A stretch of DNA of 64,000 nt, from positions 492,611,352 to 492,675,351 of the forward strand of contig CM077115.1 in assembly GCA_039619475.1 (NCBI GenBank), written 5' to 3'. The number at the start of each line of letters is the position of its first letter. Within the stretch, counting starts at the first letter, position 1. The notes under the pieces were generated by a model that did not search any database, was not told the origin of the DNA, and worked only from the letters and a program-made list of their open reading frames with translations. Made by a program: the position numbers and the translations under genes. This DNA comes from Icerya purchasi (lineage: Eukaryota > Arthropoda > Insecta > Hemiptera > Monophlebidae). Of this stretch, positions 33,830 to 45,386 are shown piece by piece.

Positions 33830-34110
33830 ATGTCAAAAAGAAAAAATATGCTCCATATTTTTAGGTACTTCGTTAATATCTTAAGGAAAATTTTTTTATT
33901 ACGAGTATAATCAATAACATATATGTAATTTTTATTAATGTTCATATATACGGGGTGGTAATTCATTTATGTAAATTATTAATACATATAAATCAAAATT
34001 ATGGAAATTATTAATAGTATGCGGATATTAGTGAAAAATGTATTGTTATTTATAAAATAAATATGTGAAGAAAATTTTCAAAATTCTGGGCCCGGGCTTA
34101 ACTTCCTAGT
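33830..34110 (+). mobile_element. hAT-type MITE copy 1, right part
   Basis: It starts AAGAAAAAATATGCTCC and ends CAAAATTCTGGGCCCGGGCT. About 265 bases are the inverse of 34235-34490, giving an inverted pair with a ~95-base unrelated centre. Confidence 0.75.
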
Positions 34111-34201
34111 GTGTCTGCCTACTGTACACCGACTGACGCGCACATGATGGTATACGTGGTAGTTTGCCATTGCATTTTACGTGAGTTATTATTATTATAA
34201 T

Positions 34202-34607
34202 CAGCCCCGTGTGCAGAATTTTGGAGGGGGGGGGGTGAAATTTTTCTTCACATATTTATTTTATAAATAACAATACATTTTTCACTAATATTAATACTAT
34301 TAATAATTTCCATCATTTTGATTTATATGTATTAATAATTTACATAAATGAATTACCACCCCGTATATATAAACATTAATAAAAATTACATATATGTTAT
34401 TGATTATACTCGTAATAAAAAATTTTTCCTTAAGATATTAACGAAGTACCTAAAAATATGGAGCATATTTTTTCTTTTTTCTTTTTAAGAACACCCTAAA
34501 AAATCATCAATATTTATTTCACATTTTTGATTTTTTTTCAGATTTTTGTGTATTTATTATAACTATTTCAGTTCTCATGGGGGGGGAGGGCACGGCCTTG
34601 ATTATAA
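34202..34607 (-). mobile_element. hAT-type MITE copy 2 (complete)
   Basis: About 400 bases, with ends CAGCCCCGTGTGCAG and GGGCACGGCCTTG; inverted relative to copy 1 and uninterrupted. No coding capacity. Confidence 0.7.
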
Positions 34608-35369
34608 TAATACTTTATGACACTATTCTCTCGTCGACTGCGACTAAAATATGTAGACGGTTCGATAAGTAAGCTCTTTCCGTGTTCGTGCAAAAAACGA
34701 TAACGCGATCGAAACACACGGCGGAAATAAAGAAAAAAATTGTTAGTGTTTTTTGGCAGCATTGCCATGATTAACTGAGCGTTCTGCTTTCTATTCCAGT
34801 TTGCTGCGAATCAGTATTCCTACTCCGTATTGTGCCTCCTATAGCCTGTTCTTTTCCTTCTCTACATATCGTTTCCATTGTTTGTTCCTTCTTACTAGCA
34901 ATGTCTGGTCACGTAAAAATATAACTGATTCATTTCCATTTTTAATTGTTTCTGGGTGAAGGTCCTTGGTCGACGAGCCCAATAAAAATAAAAAAAAAAA
35001 CAGCGTGAAGTTCATGGCGTATAGTTACCGTTAGATTATGTCGCCGTTTGTGAGGTTCGAATTCTCTTTTTTTATATACGGAACCCTATCCAATATTCAT
35101 CAGGGTTCAGCTGAGTTTACAAGAGCAAGAGTGGAAGAGTACTTCTCGTGAATGCTGCTGTTCCAACTGTTCTTTCATGATAATTCGTGAACATATTGAG
35201 GTGCATAAAATTACTGCATGCGGGTGCATAAATGTTTGGCCTTAAGAGCGCAGAAAACACCGAAGGGGATCTAGTCTGCATTTTGTATTACGAAGAAAGT
35301 GAAGATTTTTTTCAATCGTATTATTACGGACGATGATAAATCCTAAATATATTTTTACAGTCCCGGAAC
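34608..35369. other. Non-coding stretch
   Basis: No gene, RNA or repeat recognised; mixed composition. Confidence 0.35.
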
Positions 35370-35852
35370 AAAATAAAACTATTAATGTTACGTTTCTATT
35401 TTATTTTAAACCCAACTGTCATCGATCTTTTGCCTTTCTTATTTATTTTTAGTTTTTTTGTTTTGAAATTTTAATAATAAATAGTTCAATGAGAAATATA
35501 TACATATATTTAAACTTGCTCACGAACGAAGAATTCGGATCGGATTACTAACAAAAATAAAAAAGAAGTAAAGTATCTAATAAGAAATACTATCTTTCTT
35601 CCTATTTCTAAACTACCATTTTAGCTAGAATTTTATAATGTTTTTATTTTTCACCTAAAAATAAAACAAAATTTAAATTAAACTGTAATAGTTATGTATT
35701 TTTAAAACATTTTTAAATCTCTAAAGAGGTCACTATTTGTTTTTCTTTACAATACAACTGGTATTTCTCAAATCTATTACCTACCGTTTAAGATTTTACG
35801 TAATTATATAGTTACTCCCCCCCCATGCCCTTCTGGATGCGCCCCTGCAAGG
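35370..35852 (+). mobile_element. hAT-type non-autonomous element, family B copy
   Basis: It matches 54680-54905 and 56070-56323 (TTTAAACTTGCTCA-GAAC, ACTAACAAAAATAAAAAAGAAG, CGTATTTTTAAAACATTTTTAAAT-type blocks) and ends in a C-run plus CTTCTGGATGCGCCCCTG. The left terminus is missing. Confidence 0.7.
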
Positions 35853-35939
35853 AATGTTGAACTATTTGTTTCTTTTTCCGTTTACTCGTAATTTTTGATT
35901 TATTCTTCATTATACAGCGCTATACTTTTTCATTTAGTC

Positions 35940-36613
35940 AGTGGCGTAGCGTGGGCTTCCGCCGCCCGGGGCGCAGGCAAATTTCGTCGCCCCCTTATGT
36001 AGGTATTTAAATTCAAACGACTCTAATTTTTCGGCAAGAAAAATCATCGTTACTAGGTGCTATACAGGTTGTAAATAAAAAAGTGTCATGTATATATATA
36101 TATGTTTTACAATATAATAATCACATTTATTACAAAAATTCTTACACGTATGCCACTTACACTGATATAACAGGTATAGAACACTTATGAGTATGTGTTA
36201 ACGGTGTTGACAAGATTAAGTTATTAGCGAATTGAATATAAAACACAAATGAACTTACAATTAGAACTAGAGCGATACTGTTAGTATTTATATTTTTATT
36301 AAAATATAATATAATTGATAGGATTAAAAATAAAACTTCTGTCTTTAACAAAAACTCTATTCGTCTACTTTTTTAAAGAGAAAAGTCTTTTATTGCACTA
36401 TCAATATCTATATGACATAGCTCTTGCTCAATAGACAAGGTAACCGGTTTGGTTAGCCTTAAAGTACTCATTGTTGATCTTAAATAATTTTTGAACAATT
36501 CCAATTTTGAAAAACTTCTCTTACAACTGATATTTCTTATGGCAATTATGAGGAATATTCGGAGCATTATTATAATATTGGGCAGCGTATCTTCCAGCTT
36601 GGATTTCACAATA
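35940..36613 (-). pseudogene. hAT transposase remnant, C-terminal part
   Basis: A terminal sequence CAGTGGCGTAGCGTGGG plus GCCGCCCGGGGCGC lies at 35939-35972, a common hAT end. On the minus strand, 36613-36373 encodes the hAT dimerisation block (TLPNIIIMLRIFLIIAIRN, SCKRSFSKLELFKNYLRSTM, RLTKPVTLSIEQEL). This is the ZMYM1/TTF-zinc-finger-type hAT C-terminus. A mariner separates it from the upstream coding pieces. Confidence 0.75.
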
Positions 36614-37932
36614 CACCCTGTCAAGAAAGTATCGGGAATTGTTAAATAAAACGAACAATTTTTAATTTTCATCCAAATTTATTTTGTCACCTTCAAAATA
36701 ACATCCATTCGAAGCGATGCACATATGCCAACGCTTTTTCCACTCGGCAAAGCACTTCTGATAGGCGGTTTCCGGGATGGCCTTTAGCTCTCGCGTCGCA
36801 TTCGTCTTGATGTCATCAATCGATTCGAAGCGCATTCCCCGTAGCGGAAATTTGAGTTTTGAGAATAGGAAGAAGTCGCAGGGTGCTAAATCTGGTGAAT
36901 ATGGCAGTTGTTCGATGATATTTACCGAGTGTTTGGCCAAAAACTCATTCACAATTATGGCTTTGTGAGACGGCGCATTATCGTGATGGAGAATCCAAGA
37001 ATTGTCGACCCACAAATCGTTACGTTTACGACGGATAGCCTCTCTCAAACGTCTCAAAACACTTAAGTAAAACTCTTTGGTGACTGTCTGTCCGGCTGGC
37101 ACATATTCATAGTGTACCACGCCTCGAATATCGAAGAAAACAATCAACATGATCTTCACTTTCGATCGGCTTTGGCGAGGTTTTTTCGGCTTTGGCGCGC
37201 CAATTGGCCGCCATTCGGACGATTGCTGGTTCGTAAGCGTGTCGTACTCGTACACCCATGTCTCGTCACCAGTAATTATCTTTTCCAAGAAGGTAGGATC
37301 CAAATTGGCTCGATCCAGCATGTCTGCAGCTACCTGTTCTCGGTACTTTTTTTGAAAGAAATTCAGGTTTTTCGGAACAAGCCGAGCCGCAACGCGTTGC
37401 ATACCCAATTTTTCGTGCACAATCGTACGTACGCTCTCGTGTGACATGCCCAATCCATGAGCCATCTCTCTCAAGCTCACATGACAATGTTCAGCAACGA
37501 TTTCCTTGATTTTATCGACGTTATCATCGGTCACACTCGTTGAAGGCCGTCCAGAGCGAGGCATGTCTTCGACCGTCTCCCGACCATCCTTGAACGCTCT
37601 GTACCACTCGTAAACCCGCGTTTTTGATAAAGCAGATTCACCAAAAGCCTTCTGTAACATTTTCAGTGTATCGGCACAAGAAATTTCGTTCGAAACACAG
37701 AATTTAACACAAGTACGTTGTTCAATATTTTCACTCATTGTAAAACTTCGACAAAACACTTCAAGGTCGACTGATTTTAACAGCTGCTGTAAACACACTG
37801 GTTGACAGATCGCGCTAAAAATAGGCATCATAATACAAAACAGTTGTACCAACCTGGAAAAAAAAAATTATCTGCCTAGCTATTACCCGGGAGATTTAAA
37901 TTGACAATTCCCGATACTTTCTTGACAGGGTG
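36614..37932 (-). mobile_element. Full-length mariner element
   Basis: 1,319 bases with ~28-base terminal inverted repeats that appear identical (CACCCTGTCAAGAAAGTATC...) and TA duplications at 36612-36613 and 37933-37934. It sits within the hAT transposase remnant. Intact ends plus an open transposase frame indicate a recent insertion. Confidence 0.95.
36662..37738 (-). CDS. Mariner transposase
   Basis: 358 residues from the ATG at 37738 (the frame is open 38 codons further upstream, but that part runs toward the TIR). The N-terminal half holds two helix-turn-helix regions (ALSKTRVYEWYRAFKDG ~36-52, then a GRPS linker, and SLREMAHGLGMSHESVRTIV ~88-107). The catalytic DD34D triad is D158 (TGDETWVY), D253 (HHDNAPSH) and D288 (SPDLAPCDFF). 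The WVPHxL-type linker motif appears as RLVPKNL. Length is close to the usual ~345. It would cut and paste the element at TA sites; all key residues are present, so activity is possible. Confidence 0.95.
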   Translation of the reverse strand: MSENIEQRTCVKFCVSNEISCADTLKMLQKAFGESALSKTRVYEWYRAFKDGRETVEDMPRSGRPSTSVTDDNVDKIKEIVAEHCHVSLREMAHGLGMSHESVRTIVHEKLGMQRVAARLVPKNLNFFQKKYREQVAADMLDRANLDPTFLEKIITGDETWVYEYDTLTNQQSSEWRPIGAPKPKKPRQSRSKVKIMLIVFFDIRGVVHYEYVPAGQTVTKEFYLSVLRRLREAIRRKRNDLWVDNSWILHHDNAPSHKAIIVNEFLAKHSVNIIEQLPYSPDLAPCDFFLFSKLKFPLRGMRFESIDDIKTNATRELKAIPETAYQKCFAEWKKRWHMCIASNGCYFEGDKINLDEN

Positions 37933-37934
37933 TA

Positions 37935-39020
37935 AATTAGAATAATTCAAGCGATCCGCATTAATTATTTTATTTTCATTGCCTGTGGCAGCAATGAAAG
38001 TCCGCAGTCTAAGTCGTTCGAGCTTGAAGACCTGCTCGTCAATTTCGGCAGATGCATAGTCTAGATTACATTTAATGCCGCCCGAATCTAATAATATAGC
38101 CGGCGTTAAATACGCAAATTTATCCGCCAAATTCTGTAACTGCTGAAACCACTCACGAATTTCTATAATTATTCTATCTAACGACGCTTCCGTCTCAACT
38201 AATTTTCATAAGAAAAGTTGGCATCTTTGGTTCCGTCATCAAAAATGTGCCTTTTTGTTATGCGCCTCTGAGGTTTCATAGAAATACCAAGTTCTTCACG
38301 CATATTTTTTTCACGTAACTTACAACGTCGTCTGCCCATTCCTCACATTTCTCTATCAGTACCATCTGCAAAGCATTTACTTTCTGAACGCACAGGCTTA
38401 CATCAAGTCCTTTTGTTTGTAAATATGTTTGTGCATCATTCACTTCACGTAGCACTGGTTGCCAGAGGCCAAAAAAAAAGAAAAAGAAAAATGACTGCAT
38501 TGCAATTAGCAAAGTTCCTACATCTGTTCTTGTGTTTAAGCTTTCAACTGTCCCTCACAGTTTTTCCAAAGTGACAACAATGTCTTCGTAATGATGCCAT
38601 GTCATATTTACGGCATCACATTTTGCACTCCATCGCGTATCTTGAACACATTTTAAACTTGTACCTGTAGCTGCTATCAGAACTTCCCAACGATGTGTGG
38701 ACATAATGAATAGCAACGTTCTAATGTGCCGAAAAAAGTTACTGAACTCGCCTCAACTGAGGCAGCGTGTAAACAAACCGGGTTTAATGAATGATTTGAG
38801 CAAGGTACAAATTCAACTTTAGGATTTATTTCTTTGCTGAACTCCTGAATGTCTTCCAGCCATAACAGCAGCATTGTCATATGCTTGCTTGTCTTCAACA
38901 GTTGTTTATATCAAGACCATCAGCTTCAAGCTTGCTTCTTAAAATCATCTTTGAAATTCCTTCAGCAGATTTATCTTTTGTTTTCATATCTGGAATTTGC
39001 GTCTTAGTACTGGGGATCTG
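37935..39020 (-). pseudogene. hAT (ZMYM1-like) transposase remnant, upstream part
   Basis: Minus-strand pieces in several frames: FVPCSNHSLNPVCLHAASVE with VTFFGTLERCY (38898-38677), a region with LREVNDAQTYLQTKGLDVSLC (~38470-38380), and DEQVFKLERLRLRTFIAATGN (38130-37876). These match, from memory, the order of ZMYM1-like hAT proteins. Frameshifts and a poly(A) expansion at 38471-38488 disrupt it. It continues past the mariner into 36613-36373. Confidence 0.65.
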
Positions 39021-39120
39021 TATTCGAAAAAATAATGGACTTACTTGTCGTTAGTTTGTCGAACTGTTTATCATCAAATTAGACAAAAAAAAAAAAAACG
39101 CTCACTCTTCTCAATTACCT

Positions 39121-40130
39121 TTTTTTTTTTTTTTTTTGAAAATATATATATTTATTAATATTTATACATTTCCTGGTCAAGCTATACGCTTGTCGGCGAG
39201 TTTTTTTACATCTAAATATGCTTATATTATACTACTTATATACTATACAATTTTATCGCCGCGCAAATTTTTTATTACAAACTTATCCTATTTTTACTTA
39301 TTTCTAACTTAGCTATAACTAGTCTATTATTTATTTTATTTTTATTTTTTATTATTTTATTTATTTATTTTGTTCCGTCTCTTTCCCTTTCTCTTTTTTC
39401 ACTTTTGTTTATTACTGTTTCCGTACCCTCTTCTCTTATTTAATGCTTATTATTGTTCCTATATTTCCCTCTTTCTGTAGCCATTCCTTTATTTTCTTTT
39501 TTTTCACCCCAATTTTTTCCTCCTCTATTATTTCTTTAGGCATTTTATTTAACAACTGCGTTATAATGTATTTGTCTGTTTGCTCCCCCATCTTTGTTTT
39601 AGCTAACGGCGAAATATAAATAGTTTTCCCTCAGCCAGTATTCTATTTTTATTCTTTCTTCCAATTCTATTTCCTTATCTGTCATTATGTAATCCCATAT
39701 CTTTATGAATAAATACATTCCCCTAACGTTCGGTACGTCTTCTTTTTGTATTATTTCACTTTCAGTCTCGTATTTGTGATCCGATATCAATTTCAAGCAT
39801 TTTATTTGCAGTTTACTTATTTTCCCCACGTATGTTTTCCTAGCCATTCCCCATGCTTGAATTCCATATCTGATTCTCGATTCCACTAGCGCATGATACA
39901 CCATTTTTAACGTTTTATATGTTGCATATTTCTTCAAAGTTTATAATGCTGGTAATGTTACCCTAATTTTCTTTGAAATGTATTCCGTATGTCCGTCCCA
40001 CCTTAAGTGTTGGTCCACCATTACCCCCAAATATTTATATTGGGTCACTACTTCTATCTTCCGGCAATTTATCTTCTCACATTCATTTCTTTCTCCCCAC
40101 TCATGTACACATTCGTTAGTGTGCATTATT
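39121..40130 (-). pseudogene. LINE ORF2 fragment (thumb and C-terminus)
   Basis: The minus-strand frames read CRKIEVVTQYKYLGVMVDQHLRWDGH (40070-39990) and, after one stop, MVYHALVESRIRYGIQAWG with LQIKCLKLI, the post-RT part typical of non-LTR elements. The 3' side is a T-rich region ending in a poly(T) at 39121-39137, presumably the poly(A) tail of the element on the minus strand. 5'-truncated. Confidence 0.7.
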
Positions 40131-40920
40131 AAATTTGGACAGTATTCATCATACCTATCCCTTTTTTTATATCTGCATTTTTGGAAAAGTTTTAATGGAA
40201 TTTATCATTTCTTTTTCTAAATTAAGGACATTGCGCAACTAAGCTGTTTTATGTGATAATCTATACTGTAAGATTCAAAAACTAACGGCAAGCAGTAAAC
40301 AACAAATATGACTACAAATTAATTTTTTCATCTTAGTGCCAATTCAACCTTAAACGTCGTCAAAGCATCGGTTTCTGCGTTTAACACTAATAAGCCGAGT
40401 CCACACAAAGGAAATTGGATAATAATTTGAAAAATTGTTTCTAATCTTGTACAAGATATTTCACGCAATATTAAAAATATTTCATCGGCTACAACATCAG
40501 CTGTTAAAAATTCCCGAAACGAATAAAAATTCGAATATTTGCATATAGTTTTGTTAGTAGCCTCAATTTGATGTTTCCGATCTAGGTCAAAACAAATTGA
40601 ATATGTCACGACTTTATTGTTTTAAATTTAATTTAAACTTCTCAATTAAAAAAAAAAAAAAAATCCAAGAACGAGATGAAATGTTTTAACGTTTCCGGCG
40701 TTTTTATTTAAATGTTTTTGTAATTGTTCATTATTGCGTTTCAGTAATTTATTTTAATTTCTGTCGCTTATCAGTTGAGCCTAGGAACCTAGACTGTTCC
40801 TCAAAGTAATGTCAGTAATGAAAATAGGTGCGCGTTATTATTCTCATTGTGCATAATAGGGGTAAAGCTGGTTTGCATATGTATACATGAGATCCATCTA
40901 ACTTATAGAGATAATTATAT
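40131..40920. other. Stretch with an unrecognised 93-residue minus-strand frame
   Basis: A frame at 40609-40328 on the minus strand (CFDLDRKHQIEA..., REISCTRLETIFQIIIQFPL) has no recognised family and no visible promoter or splice context. It may be a receptor-like or transposon-derived fragment or chance. The remainder shows nothing. Confidence 0.2.
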
Positions 40921-41245
40921 ACAGGGCCGTATCTAGACCAAAATTTTGGGGAGGGGTTACGAAAAGTGTATGTATGTGTATTATCATGAAATATATTTAT
41001 TTATAAATAGTACACTAAAGCCTTGTAGTTAATTATTGTATATGCAATATTTGAACACTATAATAAAAACAAATAAAAAATAGTCGTTTCCATAGAATTC
41101 ATAAAAATTTCAATTTTCTTTTCTTTTATCAAAAATTGAAAAGAAATAAATTTATTCTGAATTTCGGTCCATTTAATTCAAGCAGTTATTTCGCAGACAT
41201 TTTGGGCGGGGTCCTGAAAACCCTCCTCAAATACGGCTTTAATTT
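40921..41245 (+). mobile_element. hAT-type MITE (copy 2, near complete)
   Basis: The left end AGGGCCGTATCTAGACC and right end CCTCCTCAAATACGGCTTT are inverted. The interior right half matches 23779-23985 and, inverted, 60058-60150. Confidence 0.7.
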
Positions 41246-41505
41246 TATATATATATATATATTAATGGCTACGCCATTTTCACGCTAGGGGTCATCAGGA
41301 AAAGTGTCCTGTCACGAAATTTGTCTCAAAAAATGCACAATTTTATGTAACGAAATATGTAACGAAAATGTAACGAAAAAACGTAACGAAAAAGTTTTGT
41401 CGAGCGGCGTAGCCAGTGAAAACGTTTACTCTTCTATAAGAGTTATAAAAGGTCTAGACCTGGTCGAGAAGGGGGCTTGCCCCCTTCCGAGTCACGAAGG
41501 GCCGA

Positions 41506-41550
<45 letters not shown>

Positions 41551-41560
41551 GAATAGTATT
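41246..41560. repeat. (TA)n microsatellites flanking a short repeat-rich insert
   Basis: (TA)n runs at ~41247-41261 and 41507-41541 flank ~240 bases with four ATGTAACGAAA-type repeats (41345-41390) and inverted GGCTACGCC / GGCGTAGCC motifs, which suggest a small mobile element inserted in a TA tract. Confidence 0.5.
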
Positions 41561-44500
41561 TATTTTTCTATTTAATAAGACATCTAAATATAAATATAAA
41601 AGCCTTTTTTTTCTCTCATTCAGAAGGAACTTTTAATGTTTACTAGAGAAATATGTTGACATCAACACGCTAACATCATACGTATACACGAAACGCCAAG
41701 ATTTTTAACTGCGGCGATATTGCGACATTAATGAAAAATAAATTAGTACGCAACTATTTATCTGTTAATCAAAAACTGTTTATTATTTTATTAATTTACT
41801 CATCTCCCGCTTAGAATTTTAATGAAATCGTTTTCATTAACCGCAGCGACAATATATATTTGCACACCTGATTTCATTACGAAGCGGATGAACTGATCCA
41901 TCATTTCATTACGAAGAACATTAAATATATTTAAAACACAAGGTCGATATTAACGATCGAATCACGTACTTCTTAACTTTATTTTAATCTTATACGTATT
42001 CACAAAACATGAAATATTTTAAAACTAATTTATGAACACATTTATGAATTTAGAGCCTCTTTTCATACAACTTTGCTTTTCAATACTGAACGCAACAAAA
42101 ATGTAGAGGTCCTTCGAATTCACTTTCCCCGGATGGTTGGAAAATGTTTTCAATGACTGCACTCGTTGATTTTTATAAGTATATTTCTATGCGTTTTTTA
42201 TTAGAAAAATTAAATTTTAGGTATATAGGGCCGTCGTCAGCTTTATCTATCCATTTATTCATTATAAAAACAAATAATGTAATTTTACCCGTGATCAGCT
42301 GTTTTCCAACCAATTGGAAAAATTTCCGACTAAATCACTGCAAAATGTAATAAGGGTATACTGCACATAAGGGGGGTTTTAAAATGTGCACAACATATTC
42401 TCAGTAATTCACATTCACAAATAAATATTACACAAAACATTTAACATCTGCGTATAAATAGACAAAGTCCTCGTTTGTTTATTAACCGATTTTTTTTTTC
42501 TCTTTTTTTGTTTAGTAGCTATTAAAAAGCAGTTTTTTTTTTTTTCTTATTTAAATATAAAATTAATACAAAAAAAAAATAAAAAAACAAACTGTTATGA
42601 TATTTTCGATTTGTTTGTTTTTTTTTTTGTTATATATATATTTTTACTGCATGCGTAGCGTATGATTTTCGAACCGCCATTGTGTGACCGCCCGCTGATC
42701 GGCTGAGAGCTAAGACCGATGCCTCTTTTTTTGCCTATTTGTCCCGCGCCCTTACCAGGTATCTGGAATTAACCGCTCGCCTGTTTTGCCGACCATATGT
42801 TTTATTGCTTTGCCCTACCAGTATTGACGCCACCGGCCCGTACCCAAAGACACTACCAGCGCCGTTAATCGACGACGTTCGAAAATCAAAAAATAATACT
42901 AAAGGCAGAACAAACTATTAGATCGTCGTTGAAAGATCGCGCCACCAACCCTGATTCGTATCATACTGAAAACATTAAAATTCATTTAAAACTCGCGAAA
43001 CAGCATTTTTCCATGGATTACACCTTGACAGATCGATTTATTGTCTCAAAATACGCCCAGTGTGCAAATTTCATCCAAATCGTTAGAGCCATTCTCGATA
43101 TACGCGATATATATATATATATATATATACAAGAATTGCTTGTTTAAAGATATTATAGACAGATAAAGTAACAAAATAATTTCTACCAGTTTTCATTATG
43201 TTTAAGATGTGTGGAAGTTTTCATTGTTTACCTTTCAGAAATTCCTGCAAGTAAGAAACTTTTTCTAAAATTGAAGAAAAACTTAAATTTGACGTTTCAC
43301 ATTCACCCTTCTATCGAAATGCTCTTGTCGGCATTTAAAAAGGTGTCAATTTTTTTTTTAACATGCTCAAAAATAATTTTTTCAGCGGAATTTTCTTCCA
43401 CCTTCATTTTTAAATAAATGTTTTTTTTTCTTTTTTAAATGAAAAAAATTTTTTGCCAAATTTTACTCGATTTGTATTGTAGACCACACACATATAGAGC
43501 TGTGTGCACACGGTTTTCATCTCTGACGCCTTCAATATCGTCTGTTCCATCGATTCGAGTTGATAGTCGATCCAAGAATCAAATAACAGCTTTCCTAACT
43601 CTTCTACTCTGTAATCCAGTGTTTCATTCATCGACGCATCATCGGCATCTGTTTCAACGTGTTTCGTCGCAATTATTTTAGGTAAATTTGTTATCAGTAA
43701 TTCGAATAAATTACGAAACATAATCGTAAACGCAATTTAGATAATAACAGCGATATCCTCGATAATTTCATACTACACTTCTGTTTCGAATACCAATAAA
43801 TATACTCGAGTGCCGGCGGTGTCGAATTAATGCATATAATTATTAGGCTAAAGCACGTATAAGTTTAGCGCTGCGGAAAATGCGAGTGGTTTTCTCGTCC
43901 GTAATAATGTAACGGATCACGATACCAAACAAACAAAATTCAAACTTGGATTTATCCTCGACTAAATTGAAACGTTATCGAATTTTACGTGTTCGCAACG
44001 GAAACTAAAACGTAGCACAGAAAGTAGCAGACGGAAATGATACAGCTAGTGAAGATTAAGAGGGAAAGACAATTCGAGCCGAAATAAAACACTCAAACAC
44101 CAGTTCCTGTATAAGCGTCGTGATTTTCACTTAAAAATGTGCAGACAGTTCTAAAAAAAAATAACGGTCTGCTACCGCTAGATTTGAACGTGCTGATAAT
44201 TATCACGTTGCCGTTAAATTACAAATTTTCAACTTCACGCTGACTAATCAACAGAATACAAAGTGGGCAGCGTTGTGATCGTTCAAAAAGCATTTTGAAC
44301 GATAAAAAAAGTTTAATAAAACAGTAACTCTAAAAATGTTGTTAGTAACAACTTGTTTTACGGTTAGATTTTACTACTCAAATGAACAACTTTAAAATTT
44401 GCGTATGTGCTCCACTTTGATCGTTCATTTTTATAATAAAAAAAAACAATGAATCGACCATTTTATTATCTCTAGGACGTAAGGTGAAATACGGCAAATT

Positions 44501-45240
44501 TTTATTTATAAGATAACGATACAAAGATGGTAGTATACTAACGTATCGAGGGAGCGGTAAAATAAAGGAAGATCGCAGAATACGTGGTTTACTTAATATA
44601 ATGGTGACCGTTAACACTTATGAAATAAAAAATATTATTGAAAATCGTGATAAAATGAAAAAAAACAACAAAGGAATGTGCCTCGGAGCACAGGGCAGAA
44701 GTGAAATTTCAAAGGCGTTTTCCTCAACTTCGATTTAGAGATAAAGCATAGTACCAAATTTATCAAGAGAAAGAACCAAATAGGGAGATCTGTGGTTCTT
44801 ATAAACATGTTTATAAAGTTTCCTTTTAGAAAAACAAAAAAAAAAAAAAAAATGAATGCATTTGTTTTATTATAAAAGATTACACAGTAGGCTTATGGTA
44901 ACACTGAAATATGAAATATAAGTTTTTGATGTAATTTTATCAATATAATATCTAGAAAATACTGCACTTTGTCGTTGATTTATTTGGATTATTATTAATA
45001 ATTGAAGTTTGGTTTGAAGAAATTCCATTAAAGGTAAAAAATCGTCTGATGCAAAATTGACACGTTGAAGTCTACGGCTAATATCATTGGAAGTGTGTGT
45101 ACATTTTCTTTTTGAACTATCGGGAGTGATCTTCTACGTATAAATTTAATTATAATATGGACCCTTTGATTAGGAGAAATATAAATTTTTTTTTTTTTTT
45201 TGTTTAAAATTCCGATCTGGCTAATGTAGCTAATACGCAA
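41561..45240. other. Long non-coding AT-rich stretch
   Basis: No confident gene apart from the possible exon listed at 43410-43721. Poly(T)/poly(A) tracts lie at 42489-42545 and 44835-44851, and there is a (TA)n run at 43108-43129. Nothing else recognised. Confidence 0.35.
43410..43721 (-). CDS. Possible host exon, unknown protein
   Basis: An ATG-initiated frame of about 100 codons. The first ~70 residues (MFRNLFELLITNLPKIIATK, acidic DADDASMNETLDYRVEELGK, LLFDSWIDYQLESMEQTIL) have balanced, non-repetitive composition and mixed codon use. After about residue 70 it becomes lysine-rich from a poly(A) context, so a splice donor near 43505 is possible (CCGTGTGC). Function unknown; it could also be chance. 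Confidence 0.25.
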   Translation of the reverse strand: MFRNLFELLITNLPKIIATKHVETDADDASMNETLDYRVEELGKLLFDSWIDYQLESMEQTILKASEMKTVCTQLYMCVVYNTNRVKFGKKFFSFKKEKKTFI

Positions 45241-45386
45241 TTGGAGTGGAGGTTATGACATGATGGGAGATGTCATTCAACAATAACACTCCGCGTTGCT
45301 TTAACGGTCAATCAAAAAACCGGCGGGGAAGATCTAGGGGCGTATAACGATTTAATCTATGATTATCGTTGCCTGAGTCTAATAAA

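Noticed and set aside
33624..33884. Frame with repeated FCVAFC residues
   Set aside because: Translation of the GCGTTTTGCGTT tandem repeat, not a protein gene.
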